A program made the position numbers and the translations under genes. Under the pieces are notes generated by a model. The model worked only from the letters and a program-made list of their open reading frames with translations. It was not told the DNA's origin and made no database searches. DNA of 64,000 nt from NCBI GenBank assembly GCA_016713325.1, contig JADJPJ010000006.1, positions 62,001 to 126,000 of the forward strand, given 5' to 3'. This document shows positions 1 to 9,398 of this stretch, in pieces. Within the stretch, counting starts at the first letter, position 1. Each line of letters begins with the position of its first letter. This DNA comes from Candidatus Flexifilum affinis (GTDB taxonomy: Bacteria; Chloroflexota; Anaerolineae; Aggregatilineales; Phototrophicaceae).

Positions 1-216
1 GGCCAGGAGCAGCCAGATCGCCGACAGAATGATGAACCAGCCGCTGCGAGGCAGGATAAAACTGGCATCAAACGGGTCGCCCGAAACCCCTGTCCAGATG
101 CGCATGGCGATCAGCACAGAGATTAGCACCGCCGCCAGATCGCCCAGGGCCAGCAGGAGCCGGCGCTCGGAGATAGGAAGCTGTGGACGTCGACGTGGCA
201 GCGGCGAGAAAAACAT
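1..216 (-). CDS. Polyprenyl-phosphate sugar phosphotransferase, N-terminus (partial)
   Basis: Only the first 72 codons are present; the gene runs off the left edge. After a basic N-terminus come two hydrophobic segments (roughly residues 20-40 and 58-72). A basic lead followed by a Leu/Ala-rich LLALGDLAAV-type helix is the usual beginning of undecaprenyl-phosphate glucose/galactose phosphotransferases (WbaP/EpsL type), which load the first sugar of an envelope polysaccharide on the lipid carrier. Its ATG overlaps the TGA of the upstream yfhO-like gene by one base (TGATG), so the two are translationally coupled. The family call rests on the N-terminus and neighbourhood only; the catalytic bacterial sugar-transferase domain lies outside the window. 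Confidence 0.55.
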   Translation of the reverse strand, partial: MFFSPLPRRRPQLPISERRLLLALGDLAAVLISVLIAMRIWTGVSGDPFDASFILPRSGWFIILSAIWLLLA

Positions 217-2208
217 CAGTCTCTCCTCGCGTCGGCGCGGACCCGGAACAAGACCAACAAGCCGAGCAGTGAAACTGTGCTGATTAGCGCCCCCGGCAGG
301 GCCCATACCGGCCCATAGCGGAACTGGACCACGCTCGAACCCGCATCCACCTGAACCGCTCGGAAGGCAAGATTGGCCGTGAATATGGGCGCGGGAGAAT
401 CGTTGACCACCGCCGACCAGCCAGGATACTGCGTATCCGCCAGCACCAGCCAGGAATCGCGCTCAGCCTCGACGGCCAGTTCGACAAAGCCGCCATCGTC
501 ACGCACTATCTGCACACTGCCCGACACAGGAAGCGGTTCGGCACAGCCCGCGTCGCCAAGGAAATGCACCTGGCCATAGGGGTCCCAGGCAGGGTCCGAC
601 AGGCTCGCGCGCAGGGAGTCGTCCGTCGTGTGCCAGCAGGCTGACCGCACCAACCAGGCGCGCGGCGCATCTGCGGCCAGCACGGTCTGCCCTGCCCTAT
701 CCATGACCATCCCGGCGCCGGCCGCCTGCACGAGCGCGTCTGAACCGATGCTGTCCAGGAGTTCCATATAGTCGAGATGCAGGCTGGGCTGGAGTGGGTC
801 GAAGTTGTTGAGCACCGACGCATTATCCAGCATGTTCATGTCCGGCAGCAGACTGTCGCGGTACGCCTCCCGGCTTTCGGTCAGCAGACGATAGTCGTCG
901 AAACGCAGGAATTGTTCGTAGCGCACCGCCTCAAGCCGGTCCGGCCGCCAGTAAGCGCGAGTCGCCGTTTCGCGAGGCCGAGGATCGTAGAAATCGGCGT
1001 TCGTCGTCGGGTTGGTGCCCCATGATGCGTAGACCAGGTCTGCCGCCAGCACCAACAGGACGAGTACTCCCCAGCGCGAATGCTTCGGCGAGTCCGGGGC
1101 AGGCTGTGAAAGTGTCAGAAATGCCGACGCCATCGAAAGCAGGCCGACGCTGATCACCGCGCGGGCGAGCAGGTTGACCGCCGGAATCGCCGACGGCGCC
1201 AGGAGCTGCATCCCAAAGACCAGGATGACGGCGATGGCGGCCCCGGCGAACAGGCGCGTCGACCATCGCCGCGTCAGCCGGCCCCGCCACCAGAAGGATG
1301 CGCCGATTCCGCCGAGGATGCTCAGTCCGGTGACCGTCCAGAGATGCCAGCGAACCGGCGCCTGAAAAGCGTCGAAGGTTGGGACGTTTTTGAAGAGGAA
1401 TGGGAAGACCGGTGTGTTGACCCCGCGCCGGGGCATAGCTGAGATTCATGGCGAAGTCGAAGCTCACCCCATCGGAGCGCTGGGACTGCCCCAGCAGTTC
1501 TGCCGTGCCCATCAGTTGAAGCACGGCAATGCCCAGGCCCAGAAGCAGTCCGGCCAGTGCAGCGGCGATCCCGAACGGACGGCGGGGCGCCTGGAGGATC
1601 TGAACGATCAAGGTGAACAATCCGGTGAGCAGCAGGGTGTACCAGGCCGTCTGCGCGTGGCCGGCCAGCAGCAAAAGGGCCGTGAAGATGGCCATCCAAC
1701 CGATGCGGCGTGGAGTCACCTGTTCAATCAACCGGACCGACATCCACAGCAGCCAGGGAAGCCAGGCGGCGGCCTCGACCATCGGGAATGTTCCGGCGCG
1801 CGCCACCAGATAGCCTGAAAGCCCAAAGGCCAGCGTAGAGACGCCGCGCCCCAGCGACGGAATGCCGAGCGCACCGGTCAGGGTCCACATGCCGATGCCG
1901 GCAATAAACAGATGCGCGACGGCGGTGAGGCTCATCATCCGTGCCGCGGGAAGGATCAATCCCGGCCAGTTCAGCGGATAAAGTAGCGCGGACTGGTAGT
2001 TGGCCAGCAGCGGCGCACCCGCGCCATTCAGGCTGGTCCACCAGGGAAGCTGCCCCGCACGCAGCAGGTCAATGGCTTCGATGCGCCAGGGTATAAACTG
2101 GAGCGAGGGCAGCCCCCAGAACAGCACCTCTCCCAGCAGGAGCCGGTGAAAAAGCACAGCCAGCGCCGCCAGGAGAATGCCCCATGAGATCAGACGACTG
2201 CGTAACAT
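216..2208 (-). pseudogene. YfhO-like multispanning membrane protein, interrupted (internal deletion plus frameshift)
   Basis: YfhO-family proteins are polytopic membrane proteins tied to glycosylation of surface polymers and teichoic acids. The 5' part starts at ATG 2208 (MLRSRLISWG) and carries the family's N-terminal membrane domain. The 3' part, in another frame, resumes near 1430 with NTPVFPFLFKNVPTFDAFQAP, which is the YfhO segment next to the last membrane block, and runs through the soluble C-terminal domain to the stop at 216. Comparison with the intact neighbour at 2208-4175 shows that about 50-60 residues, including membrane segments, are absent between the two halves. The loss is not a multiple of three. 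The junction lies in GC-rich sequence around 1425-1450. It could be a real deletion or an assembly collapse. Start and stop codons overlap both neighbours by one base, as in an operon. Confidence 0.75.
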
Positions 2209-4175
2209 CAACGCCCCATTCGTAAGGCTAAAAAGTAAGCGGCAAGCACCACCATGAAGGCGACTCCGCTCACAGCAGCCGACAGGATCGTGAGCTTGTT
2301 GTTGGCGTCGACCGCCTCTGCATCCGGCAGACCCGGCCAATCCGCCGGCCAGGCTGGAACGGTTGTATCGAGCTTGGCCGCCGGCGGAACTCGGACGGCA
2401 TAGAGATAGCCGGCGTCGAGCTGTGTGCGCAACTCCAGTCCGTCGATTGTGAGCGGATAGGCGGAAACAAGGTGCGTCACCCCCCATCGGGCCAGAACGT
2501 CCAGCTGCGGCACAGCGCTTCGGTTGGCGTTTTCGATCGTATCGCCTTCAACGCCCGTCAGCGGCGGCTGCACCACGCTGTATCCCCCATCCTCCACACC
2601 ACCGCCCCGCTGGATTGCCTCGGCAACGGTCGCAATCTGGAAAGGATCCACACCGCCAAACAGACGCAGATCGTAAAGCGCCGCCGTCTGCTGTTCAAGC
2701 GTGTATGTTGGTGAGTAGATGCGTCCCGGCGACTCGGCCAGAAGCGACTCGGCAAGCTGGATCTGCGCAGGGTTCATCCATTCGTCCTGCCCGCGCCACA
2801 CCATCCAATGATGGCCGAAAAAGACAAGATCGGCCAGCACGCAGACGACCACCAGCGCAGACAACCGTCCGGCGCTCAGCAGCGCCCCTCTCGCCATCGC
2901 CGCCAGGCAGACCAGGCTGCCGGTCAGAAATCCGACCGCCATGCCGCGAGGGAATCCGGAAGCAGGGTCGGAGGCGCCCGTCAGCAAAATGAACAGGCCT
3001 CCGATCAGCAGCGCGACACTCAGGACCAACATGCCCAGATTGCGCCCACGCGATCGGCTCTCCATCAGCGATTGAAGGCCGAAGCCGGCCAGCAGCGGCA
3101 GGACCAGCGCGACGATCAGCCAGGCGCGCGACGGGACGCGGAACCAGAGCAGCGGCGGAAAGACCCGGGTGAGGAATGTCCACAACCCGCCGTTCTCGCC
3201 AAGCGCATAGACACCTGCGATGAGCGCCACAGCCGCCCAGAACGCCAGACGGCGGGGCTGCCGGACCAGAGCGATAGCCGCCAGAATCAGCACAGGCAGA
3301 CCCACGTAGGAGAGAGTCTCCAGGTTGCCCGACTGCGGCGCAAAGATCAGCCCGAGCAGATGCGCCGGCTGCATGGCGAAGACGCCCGCCTCACCGGAAG
3401 TCAGGCCGCTCCGCGAAAGCGTCGGCATCCATGCCAGCAGCGGCAGCACAACCGACAGGATCATCAGCAGCGCGACCACTCCGGCAGCCGCCACAGCGGA
3501 CATACGCCGAACGGTAATGTGGCCGCGGAGCAGGATCAGCGCGTACACCGCGCCCAGCGCCAGCCCAAACAGGCTCACTCGGAGATCGGCAAGGATCAAC
3601 AGGCCGCCGGCGAGCGCCGCCTGGAGCACCGTGGAGATGCGCCTGTTGTCCTCTGCCACAAGCAGCCGAATGCTGACCATCAGCCAGGGCAGCCAGGCCA
3701 GGGCATACACCACGTCAAGATGCCCGGCCCCGGTGTGAGCGATCAGCCGGGGCGAAAGCATATAGGCGGCTCCGGCGACGACAGCCGCTTCCAGGCGAAG
3801 CCCTTCGGAGCGCGACCACCGAAACATCCCCAGGCCGGCCACTGCGAGATGTGCGACCAGCAGGGCATTCAGGTGCAGCAGCGGTGGCACAATGCCCGCA
3901 AGCCACTGCGGAGGATAAGCCGTCTTGTTCAGCGGATTCGCGGCAAAGGGGTGCCCGGCGAAGATCGTCTCGTGCCACACGGGAAGCCCCTGCCCCGCCT
4001 GAACCGACCGATACAGGTGTAGAGCAGCCGGAAAGTGAGTGGTCACGGCGTCCGAGAAGCGCTGCCCCGGAGAATAAGGCAGCCCATCGAAGCGAAGGCC
4101 GGACCAAATCAGCAGGATGACCAACCCGGCAACTGGCGCGAAGAGGACGGCTCGTCGAAGGCCTGGCAAGATCAC
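2208..4175 (-). CDS. YfhO-like multispanning membrane protein
   Basis: A 655-residue protein with about a dozen hydrophobic helices and a soluble segment near residues 470-620, the architecture of YfhO-family membrane proteins (GT-C-like fold, implicated in transfer of sugars from lipid carriers at the outer face of the membrane). Family features include an early acidic loop (FSDAVTTHFPAALH) and the conserved block LLWFRVPSRAWL, equivalent to FDAFQAPVRW in the broken neighbour. Translation starts at a GTG. Its TGA overlaps the ATG of the next gene by one base, and it follows the upstream membrane protein by 31 bases, so the three are probably one operon. The sugar and the acceptor cannot be told from sequence. 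Confidence 0.75.
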   Translation of the reverse strand: MILPGLRRAVLFAPVAGLVILLIWSGLRFDGLPYSPGQRFSDAVTTHFPAALHLYRSVQAGQGLPVWHETIFAGHPFAANPLNKTAYPPQWLAGIVPPLLHLNALLVAHLAVAGLGMFRWSRSEGLRLEAAVVAGAAYMLSPRLIAHTGAGHLDVVYALAWLPWLMVSIRLLVAEDNRRISTVLQAALAGGLLILADLRVSLFGLALGAVYALILLRGHITVRRMSAVAAAGVVALLMILSVVLPLLAWMPTLSRSGLTSGEAGVFAMQPAHLLGLIFAPQSGNLETLSYVGLPVLILAAIALVRQPRRLAFWAAVALIAGVYALGENGGLWTFLTRVFPPLLWFRVPSRAWLIVALVLPLLAGFGLQSLMESRSRGRNLGMLVLSVALLIGGLFILLTGASDPASGFPRGMAVGFLTGSLVCLAAMARGALLSAGRLSALVVVCVLADLVFFGHHWMVWRGQDEWMNPAQIQLAESLLAESPGRIYSPTYTLEQQTAALYDLRLFGGVDPFQIATVAEAIQRGGGVEDGGYSVVQPPLTGVEGDTIENANRSAVPQLDVLARWGVTHLVSAYPLTIDGLELRTQLDAGYLYAVRVPPAAKLDTTVPAWPADWPGLPDAEAVDANNKLTILSAAVSGVAFMVVLAAYFLALRMGR

Positions 4176-4205
4176 GCTCGAGTGTGGTTCAGGAGGCCGC
4201 GATGT

Positions 4206-5885
4206 TCATGGTACATATACGGCCACACTGTTGGTACGGGCAGCAAGCTGCATCGAATCGATGCACGACGTATCGCCCAAAGCCAGTTCTTCCGGGCCGA
4301 CGATGACAAACCGCACATCGTAAGTGTCGAGTAACGTGCGACAGTCCGCTCCAGATGCGAACCAGGCACGAACAGCGGCTTCCTTGGCAGCGGCGTCCAG
4401 CGTTTCGTAGGGATGCCCGTAGACAACGCGGCTGCCCACCCAGCCTGGCACCCACGCGCTGACCACAGGCGATGCCAGAACGACATCTTCAGGTTCGGTT
4501 CGCTCCCGCATCCAACTGAAGGTCGCGGCATAGTCCTCTTCAAGAAAGATCCCAATCGCCGCATCGGGCGATCCGGTCATTGAGGGAAGTGCCGGGATGA
4601 ACAGGACCAACAAGGGGCTGAAGGCCATGACCGCCGCACCGAGGACGATTGCGCCGCCGCGCCAGCGCGGGCTGATGAGGCGGTACCACACATCCTCGAC
4701 GGCGCGCGTTGCGAAATAGGCGATCGGGATCATGAGGCCAACGGCGAAGCGCCGCTGTGTGTTGGTCGGCAGGTAGATCGAGATGAGGAAAGCAACCAAC
4801 CAGAGCAGCATGAGCCAGTCACCGTCACGTTCGAAGCGCCGTGCCGCCCGCCAGATCGCCGGAATGGCAAGAAGAAGCGGCAGCGCAAAGCCGAGCAGAA
4901 ACGTGAGCAGATCCGGCGCCAGAGTGACATTCTGGGCATTCCAAGTCGCCATCGCCGGATTGAAGCGAACCGTGACAGCATAGTAGATGGCAAACGGCAG
5001 CGCGGGCAGACCGATCGCGAGGAGCCAGCGCAGCGCCCGAGGCGCCATGTTGTTCCGGCGAATCACCAGCAGGGCGGTGTACAGCGCGAGCGATCCTCCA
5101 ATGGGCACCAGCGCCTGAGGATACAGAATTGCGAGCGACAGGCTCAGGAGCGAGGCCACCGGCAGACCGCTGCGCAGCACAGTCAGGTGACTGCTGCCCG
5201 GGCGCATGGCCGCGATGAGCAGCCCCGAGAGCAGCGCCAGACAGGCAATGGTCAGCGGGAAATGCACATTGACCATAGTGCTGAAGAATGGGAAAGCTTC
5301 GGGCAGCAGCGCGAAATCCGGGTACTGGTCGCTGCCCGTCAACAAACCAAACAACCAGCCGAACCCCGATCCGAGTACGACGAGCACGAAGAAGTTTCGC
5401 CGGGTACGCACGCGCGCCCACACGATGGCGGCAAACTGGTATAGCGCGCCATACATGATCAGCGCCGCGCCCAGGCGGGCAATATGAAATACCGTGATCA
5501 TTGGCAGTGTGGTGACGCGCGCTATGTGCCCCAGCAGAAGATAGAAGACCTGAATAAACGCCCCGGCATGATCTTCCGGCGTATGCTGGAAACGCATCAG
5601 CCAGCCGCCTTCATAGCCAATATTCATTTTGGAGAGATAGGTCGCCCCATCGCGGTAGTTGTGGAGCACGCCCATGAACTGCCAGTTCTCGGTGCCACGC
5701 AGCGCCACCCAGATCAGCGGCGCGAAAACCAGGAGAGCAAGCACACACGCGGCGAAGACGAGCCAGCGCATCTCACCCGGGGTGATAAAACTTGTCTCCG
5801 ATGTTTTGATCGTCTGCGCCCCAAGCGGGCCTGTCGAAATCTGGCGTCGCGACGAATTCAGCATCTCAGGCTCGATGATCTTCAT
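4206..5885 (-). CDS. GT-C-like polytopic membrane protein of the polysaccharide operon
   Basis: 559 residues with about eleven to twelve hydrophobic helices beginning near residue 40. The first extracytoplasmic loop contains acidic residues and His (NYRDGATYLSKM, HTPEDHAG), as in GT-C lipid-linked sugar transferases. The tail after residue 440 is soluble; its DVVLASPVVSAWVPGWVGSR block resembles the C-terminal periplasmic part of GT39-like membrane proteins common in Chloroflexota. It is the first gene of a leftward operon with two yfhO-like genes and a sugar phosphotransferase. A possible promoter lies very close to the ATG. A later start at residue 8 cannot be excluded. The function is inferred from fold and context; the substrate is unknown. 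Confidence 0.55.
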   Translation of the reverse strand: MKIIEPEMLNSSRRQISTGPLGAQTIKTSETSFITPGEMRWLVFAACVLALLVFAPLIWVALRGTENWQFMGVLHNYRDGATYLSKMNIGYEGGWLMRFQHTPEDHAGAFIQVFYLLLGHIARVTTLPMITVFHIARLGAALIMYGALYQFAAIVWARVRTRRNFFVLVVLGSGFGWLFGLLTGSDQYPDFALLPEAFPFFSTMVNVHFPLTIACLALLSGLLIAAMRPGSSHLTVLRSGLPVASLLSLSLAILYPQALVPIGGSLALYTALLVIRRNNMAPRALRWLLAIGLPALPFAIYYAVTVRFNPAMATWNAQNVTLAPDLLTFLLGFALPLLLAIPAIWRAARRFERDGDWLMLLWLVAFLISIYLPTNTQRRFAVGLMIPIAYFATRAVEDVWYRLISPRWRGGAIVLGAAVMAFSPLLVLFIPALPSMTGSPDAAIGIFLEEDYAATFSWMRERTEPEDVVLASPVVSAWVPGWVGSRVVYGHPYETLDAAAKEAAVRAWFASGADCRTLLDTYDVRFVIVGPEELALGDTSCIDSMQLAARTNSVAVYVP

Positions 5886-5897
5886 ATTCCGACGATT

Positions 5898-5926
5898 ATC
5901 GTATTGTATCCACAGTTTTGACGCAA
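5898..5926 (-). promoter_or_regulatory. Predicted sigma70-type promoter for the GT-C-like gene
   Basis: On the minus strand TTGCGT (5926-5921) and TACGAT (5903-5898) are separated by 17 bases. The expected transcription start is about 6-7 bases upstream of the ATG at 5885, so the message would be nearly leaderless. Inferred by eye only. Confidence 0.4.
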
Positions 5927-5975
5927 ACTGGATCGAGATTCGTTCTGGAATTGTCAGGGCCTGTGCACGCGAATC

Positions 5976-6002
5976 CCCAATCCACGTAAAATTGGGTATA
6001 GT
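5976..6002 (+). promoter_or_regulatory. Inverted repeat and -10-like box upstream of the NACHT gene
   Basis: CCCAAT and ATTGGG form a perfect 6-base inverted repeat with a 9-base spacer (5976-5996), immediately followed by TATAGT (5997-6002), 68 bases before the ATG of the NACHT-HEAT gene. The arrangement suits a repressor site overlapping a promoter. No good -35 box is visible. Confidence 0.3.
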
Positions 6003-6069
6003 CCAAAATTAAAGTCAGTGTCCACGGGATGCGTCCAGAGGATGCGTTTAGCAAGAATGTGAGCGAGCG

Positions 6070-8766
6070 ATGGGGTTCGACGTAGAGAATTTCGGCGCTG
6101 GGGTGGCGGTGGGGTGGGCAACCGCCTACGGAGTCTATCGTGCACGGCATGCCATTCGCAGCGTTGTCGAGTCGGCCGGGCGAGGCGCACAGCGCGTCCA
6201 GTACTCGGCCACGCGCAGCGCGGACAGCCGCTATATTCACGATCTGATCGAGCAGTGCGAGACCGGCCATCTGGCGGGAAGATTCACCAGGCTCAGCGAA
6301 GTAGTGGTCGAGCCGCGCTTCCTTCCGCCAGATGTGTTCGCGGTGCCGCCGGATGACGAACCCTACCCTTCCCCATACCGGATCGTCCCCAATATCCCGG
6401 ACCATCCGTATCTGCAAGCGCCTTTCAGCCTGGAGACTCTCTCCATCAACGACCTCGCGACCGGCAGCAACCGCATTGCGCTGCTCGGCCTGCCCGGAAG
6501 CGGTCGGACCACCGCGCTGCTGACCATCGCTTTGCACAGCCTGGGCCGCGTCAAATTTCGCGCCACCCCCGACTCGGTACAGCAGCGACTGGACTCCGAA
6601 GAAGCCAAGCTGGCCGAAAAGGAACGCGCGGTCCGAATCAAAGAGCGCATCCTGATGGAGGAACGCGCCAAGGAACGCCTGGAGAGTGAGATCGGCACAT
6701 CCTACGAGTCGACTCAAAAGGTGGAGGATGCGCAGGATCTCGTTCCACTCTTCAACCGGCTCATGCCCGTCTACGTTCACTTCGCCGACCTGAATCTCGC
6801 CTCCGGTGAATACAGCGGCGTGACCGACCCGTCCGAGCCAATCGTCAAGGCGATTCAAGCGACCGTGCGCCGCGTCACGGCCAGCACGATTCCGCGCAAC
6901 TTCTACAAACGTATCCCGAGCGGTCAGGTTCTTCTGCTCCTCGATGGCTTCGACGAACTCCAGGAAGAAGAGCAGACGGCGGCCCTGGACTGGGTTCGCG
7001 CCTTCACAGAGCTCTACCCGCAGAACTTCGTCATTATGGTCGGGCCAGCCACCGGCTACTCGCAGATCACCCGACTCGGGTTCGTTCCGGTATTCCTACG
7101 CCCCTGGAGCGATCTCGATGCGGATGCTCTGGCTGCGCGTGTCAAGGACTCATGGAGCAAACTCGGCAAGGGTCGGCGCCGCTCACCCGATGACGAGATG
7201 CTCCAGCGCGCGCGGGCCAATAACCGCGCGCTGGCCACCAGTGAAGCGTTCCTGAAAATCTGGACCAACTTCGCCGATGACGCCGACATGATAGGGGTGG
7301 CCGGCTGGTATCGCGCGTATCTTAAGCGGGTGCTGCAGAAAGCCGACGAACAAATCGACGCGCTAGCGCAGTTGGCGGCCCTTCAACTCGATGAAGGCTT
7401 CGTCTCCGCAGCCCGTCTGCAAGCTTTGGCCGGCATCAGCTCGACTCAGGAAACGCCAGAGCCGGCGGCGCGGTCTGCCCTGGAGCCGCCCACGGCAGGC
7501 GCGTCGAACGGCGAAAGCGCAGCGGCCAGCCAGGAGGACAAAGAGAAGAAAGACAGCGAGACAACAAGCGCACAAGGCAAGCTGCTGGGCACGCTTCGCC
7601 GCGCCGGTTTGCTGGTGCGCTTCCGCGGCGACCGCTACCGTTTTCGCTCCTCGATGCTGGCATCCTATCTCGCCAGCCAGACTCTGAAATCGGCTTCGCT
7701 GGAAACCCTGCGCAGCAAGACCGACATGCCCAGTTGGAACACGGCTATCGCCTACAGCGCACTCAGCCGGCCACTGGACGATCTGGTCAAGGGGTTGATG
7801 AAGGCGCCGCCCGATCTCTTGAACGAGCAGCTCATTCGCATGGGCCGCTGGCTGGCTTATGCACCGAGCGATGTGAAGTGGCGCGGCGTCGTGCTCAATG
7901 CGCTGGGCGTGCAGTTCGTCGCCCCCAGCCAGTACGAGGTCGTGCGGGAACGCACTGCCGCCGCGCTCATCGACAGCCGAGATAACAACATTCTGCTGGT
8001 CTTCCGGCGCGCGGTCCGCAATGCATATCCCGATATCCGCCGTCTGGCCTGCCTGGCTATGGGTGCGCTTGGCGACCCCGAGGGCCTGCGCGACCTGAAG
8101 CCGCTCATCAACGATCACGACGCCGGCGTTCAACTGGCAGCGGGCATGGCGCTCGGCGCAGTCGGCAGCGACGAGGCGCTCGAGACGATGGTCATCGCGC
8201 TGACCACTGGCAGCGAGCAGCTCCGACAGGCGATGGCAGAAGCATTCGCTGCGCTGCCGGAAGAAGGATTCCCAACCCTCTACGATGCCATCCGCCACGA
8301 CGACCTGATGCTGCGCCGTGCGGCCGTTTATGGACTGCGGCGGATCTCGTCAACCTGGGCGCTGGTCGAAATCTACCGCGCCTTCCTGGAAGACGAGCAG
8401 TGGTATGTACGTTCCGCGGCGCAGCAGGCGTTCACCGAGCTTCAGTATGGGCGCACTACCAGCATGACCACGCCCTATCCCAAACCAGAATCGATTGAAT
8501 GGTTAAACGCCTGGGCTGCGCAGCGTGGAGAGGCTCTGCCTCCCGGTGAGGGTGCAGCACAGATGCTGCTGCGCGCCTTGCAGGAAGGCGATGCCACCGT
8601 GCGCCGGCTGGCTGCGCGTGACATCGGTCAATTGATGATGATCGACATGATCAAGCCGCTGTACAGCGCGCTGCGAGACGCGCGCGACGAGGTCCGCTCG
8701 GCAGCGCACCACGCCCTGACGGAGTTCCAGCTTCAGCTCGGACAGCCGCTGCCAGCGCCGGTCTAG
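6070..8766 (+). CDS. NACHT-like STAND NTPase with C-terminal HEAT repeats
   Basis: 898 residues. Residues about 8-22 form a short glycine/alanine-rich hydrophobic stretch that may anchor or dock the N-terminus. The P-loop is GLPGSGRT at residues 140-147, followed by a charged coiled-coil insert (about 175-225), then the strand MPVYVHFADL and a NACHT-style Walker B LLLLDGFDEL (Asp292, Asp295, Glu296). A low-complexity Ala/Glu/Ser linker (about 460-500) precedes a helical region, and HEAT/PBS-lyase-like repeats fill about 640-800 and 835-890. NACHT proteins are signal-transducing NTPases that oligomerise on ligand binding; bacterial members often act in phage defence. The Walker A lysine is Arg146 here, which is unusual. 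It stands alone between divergent and convergent neighbours, so no effector partner is visible. Confidence 0.75.
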   Translation: MGFDVENFGAGVAVGWATAYGVYRARHAIRSVVESAGRGAQRVQYSATRSADSRYIHDLIEQCETGHLAGRFTRLSEVVVEPRFLPPDVFAVPPDDEPYPSPYRIVPNIPDHPYLQAPFSLETLSINDLATGSNRIALLGLPGSGRTTALLTIALHSLGRVKFRATPDSVQQRLDSEEAKLAEKERAVRIKERILMEERAKERLESEIGTSYESTQKVEDAQDLVPLFNRLMPVYVHFADLNLASGEYSGVTDPSEPIVKAIQATVRRVTASTIPRNFYKRIPSGQVLLLLDGFDELQEEEQTAALDWVRAFTELYPQNFVIMVGPATGYSQITRLGFVPVFLRPWSDLDADALAARVKDSWSKLGKGRRRSPDDEMLQRARANNRALATSEAFLKIWTNFADDADMIGVAGWYRAYLKRVLQKADEQIDALAQLAALQLDEGFVSAARLQALAGISSTQETPEPAARSALEPPTAGASNGESAAASQEDKEKKDSETTSAQGKLLGTLRRAGLLVRFRGDRYRFRSSMLASYLASQTLKSASLETLRSKTDMPSWNTAIAYSALSRPLDDLVKGLMKAPPDLLNEQLIRMGRWLAYAPSDVKWRGVVLNALGVQFVAPSQYEVVRERTAAALIDSRDNNILLVFRRAVRNAYPDIRRLACLAMGALGDPEGLRDLKPLINDHDAGVQLAAGMALGAVGSDEALETMVIALTTGSEQLRQAMAEAFAALPEEGFPTLYDAIRHDDLMLRRAAVYGLRRISSTWALVEIYRAFLEDEQWYVRSAAQQAFTELQYGRTTSMTTPYPKPESIEWLNAWAAQRGEALPPGEGAAQMLLRALQEGDATVRRLAARDIGQLMMIDMIKPLYSALRDARDEVRSAAHHALTEFQLQLGQPLPAPV

Positions 8767-8794
8767 ACCAAGCGCGTTCTGAGGCGACTGTACC

Positions 8795-9394
8795 TCAGGA
8801 CGCCGGTTCTTCAGTTGCTTCTTCGACCACCCCAGCAACAGCTTCCGTCGCCTCGGCGCCTGGAAGCTGTTCGTTTTCCACATCGCACAGCATGACCCGG
8901 TCGATATCCGTGTGGAAGACGTACTCCTGCTCACCCGCGCTGAGTACGATACGGTAACCGTCGATCTCTAGAGGAACATACGAAGAGTCCGGAAGCGGGC
9001 AGTTCAGACTGCTGTCTGTCCACACGACCGAACGAATTTCCTCCAGTTGGATGCGGCGGGTCGGCAGATCGGTTGCGCGGCGAATTTCTTCCTGGGCGAG
9101 TCGCACCAGTTCGGCGGCTATAGGATCGCGCTCCACGAGAGCCAGGCCAGCCTCCTCGACACCTTCCGGCGCAGGCGTTCGAGTAAATGAACCACTGCCG
9201 GAAGCCGAAGCTGTGGCCAGATCCTGCGGCGCCGGCAGATTCGATTCAGTTGGAGTCGCGGTCGGCGGCAGCGGTGTAAGCGTCAAGGTTGGCGCGATCA
9301 GCGTGGAGGTCGCGACAGACGCGGTGGGCGTCTGCTCCGTCGTTGAACACGCCATCAAAGTCAGAAGCAGCAGGAGACCAATGCCAAGGCGCAT
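8795..9394 (-). CDS. Secreted lipoprotein of unknown function
   Basis: 199 residues. A hydrophobic signal ends in LMAC with Cys16 as the lipobox cysteine, so the protein should be a membrane-anchored lipoprotein. A Thr/Pro-rich spacer (about 20-65) follows, then a small folded region (about 85-175) with two cysteines (NCPLP and MLCDVE) that could pair, and a Glu/Ala/Thr-rich tail. I do not recognise a characterised domain. It begins 4 bases after the yggU stop and is the last gene of the pgeF-yggS-yggT-yggU operon; the stop is 28 bases from the convergent NACHT gene. Confidence 0.6.
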   Translation of the reverse strand: MRLGIGLLLLLTLMACSTTEQTPTASVATSTLIAPTLTLTPLPPTATPTESNLPAPQDLATASASGSGSFTRTPAPEGVEEAGLALVERDPIAAELVRLAQEEIRRATDLPTRRIQLEEIRSVVWTDSSLNCPLPDSSYVPLEIDGYRIVLSAGEQEYVFHTDIDRVMLCDVENEQLPGAEATEAVAGVVEEATEEPAS

Positions 9395-9398
9395 GATG

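Noticed and set aside
2808..4022. 404-codon plus-strand frame opposite a yfhO-like gene
   Set aside because: Extreme Gln/Arg/His content and no domain; shadow of the membrane protein gene.
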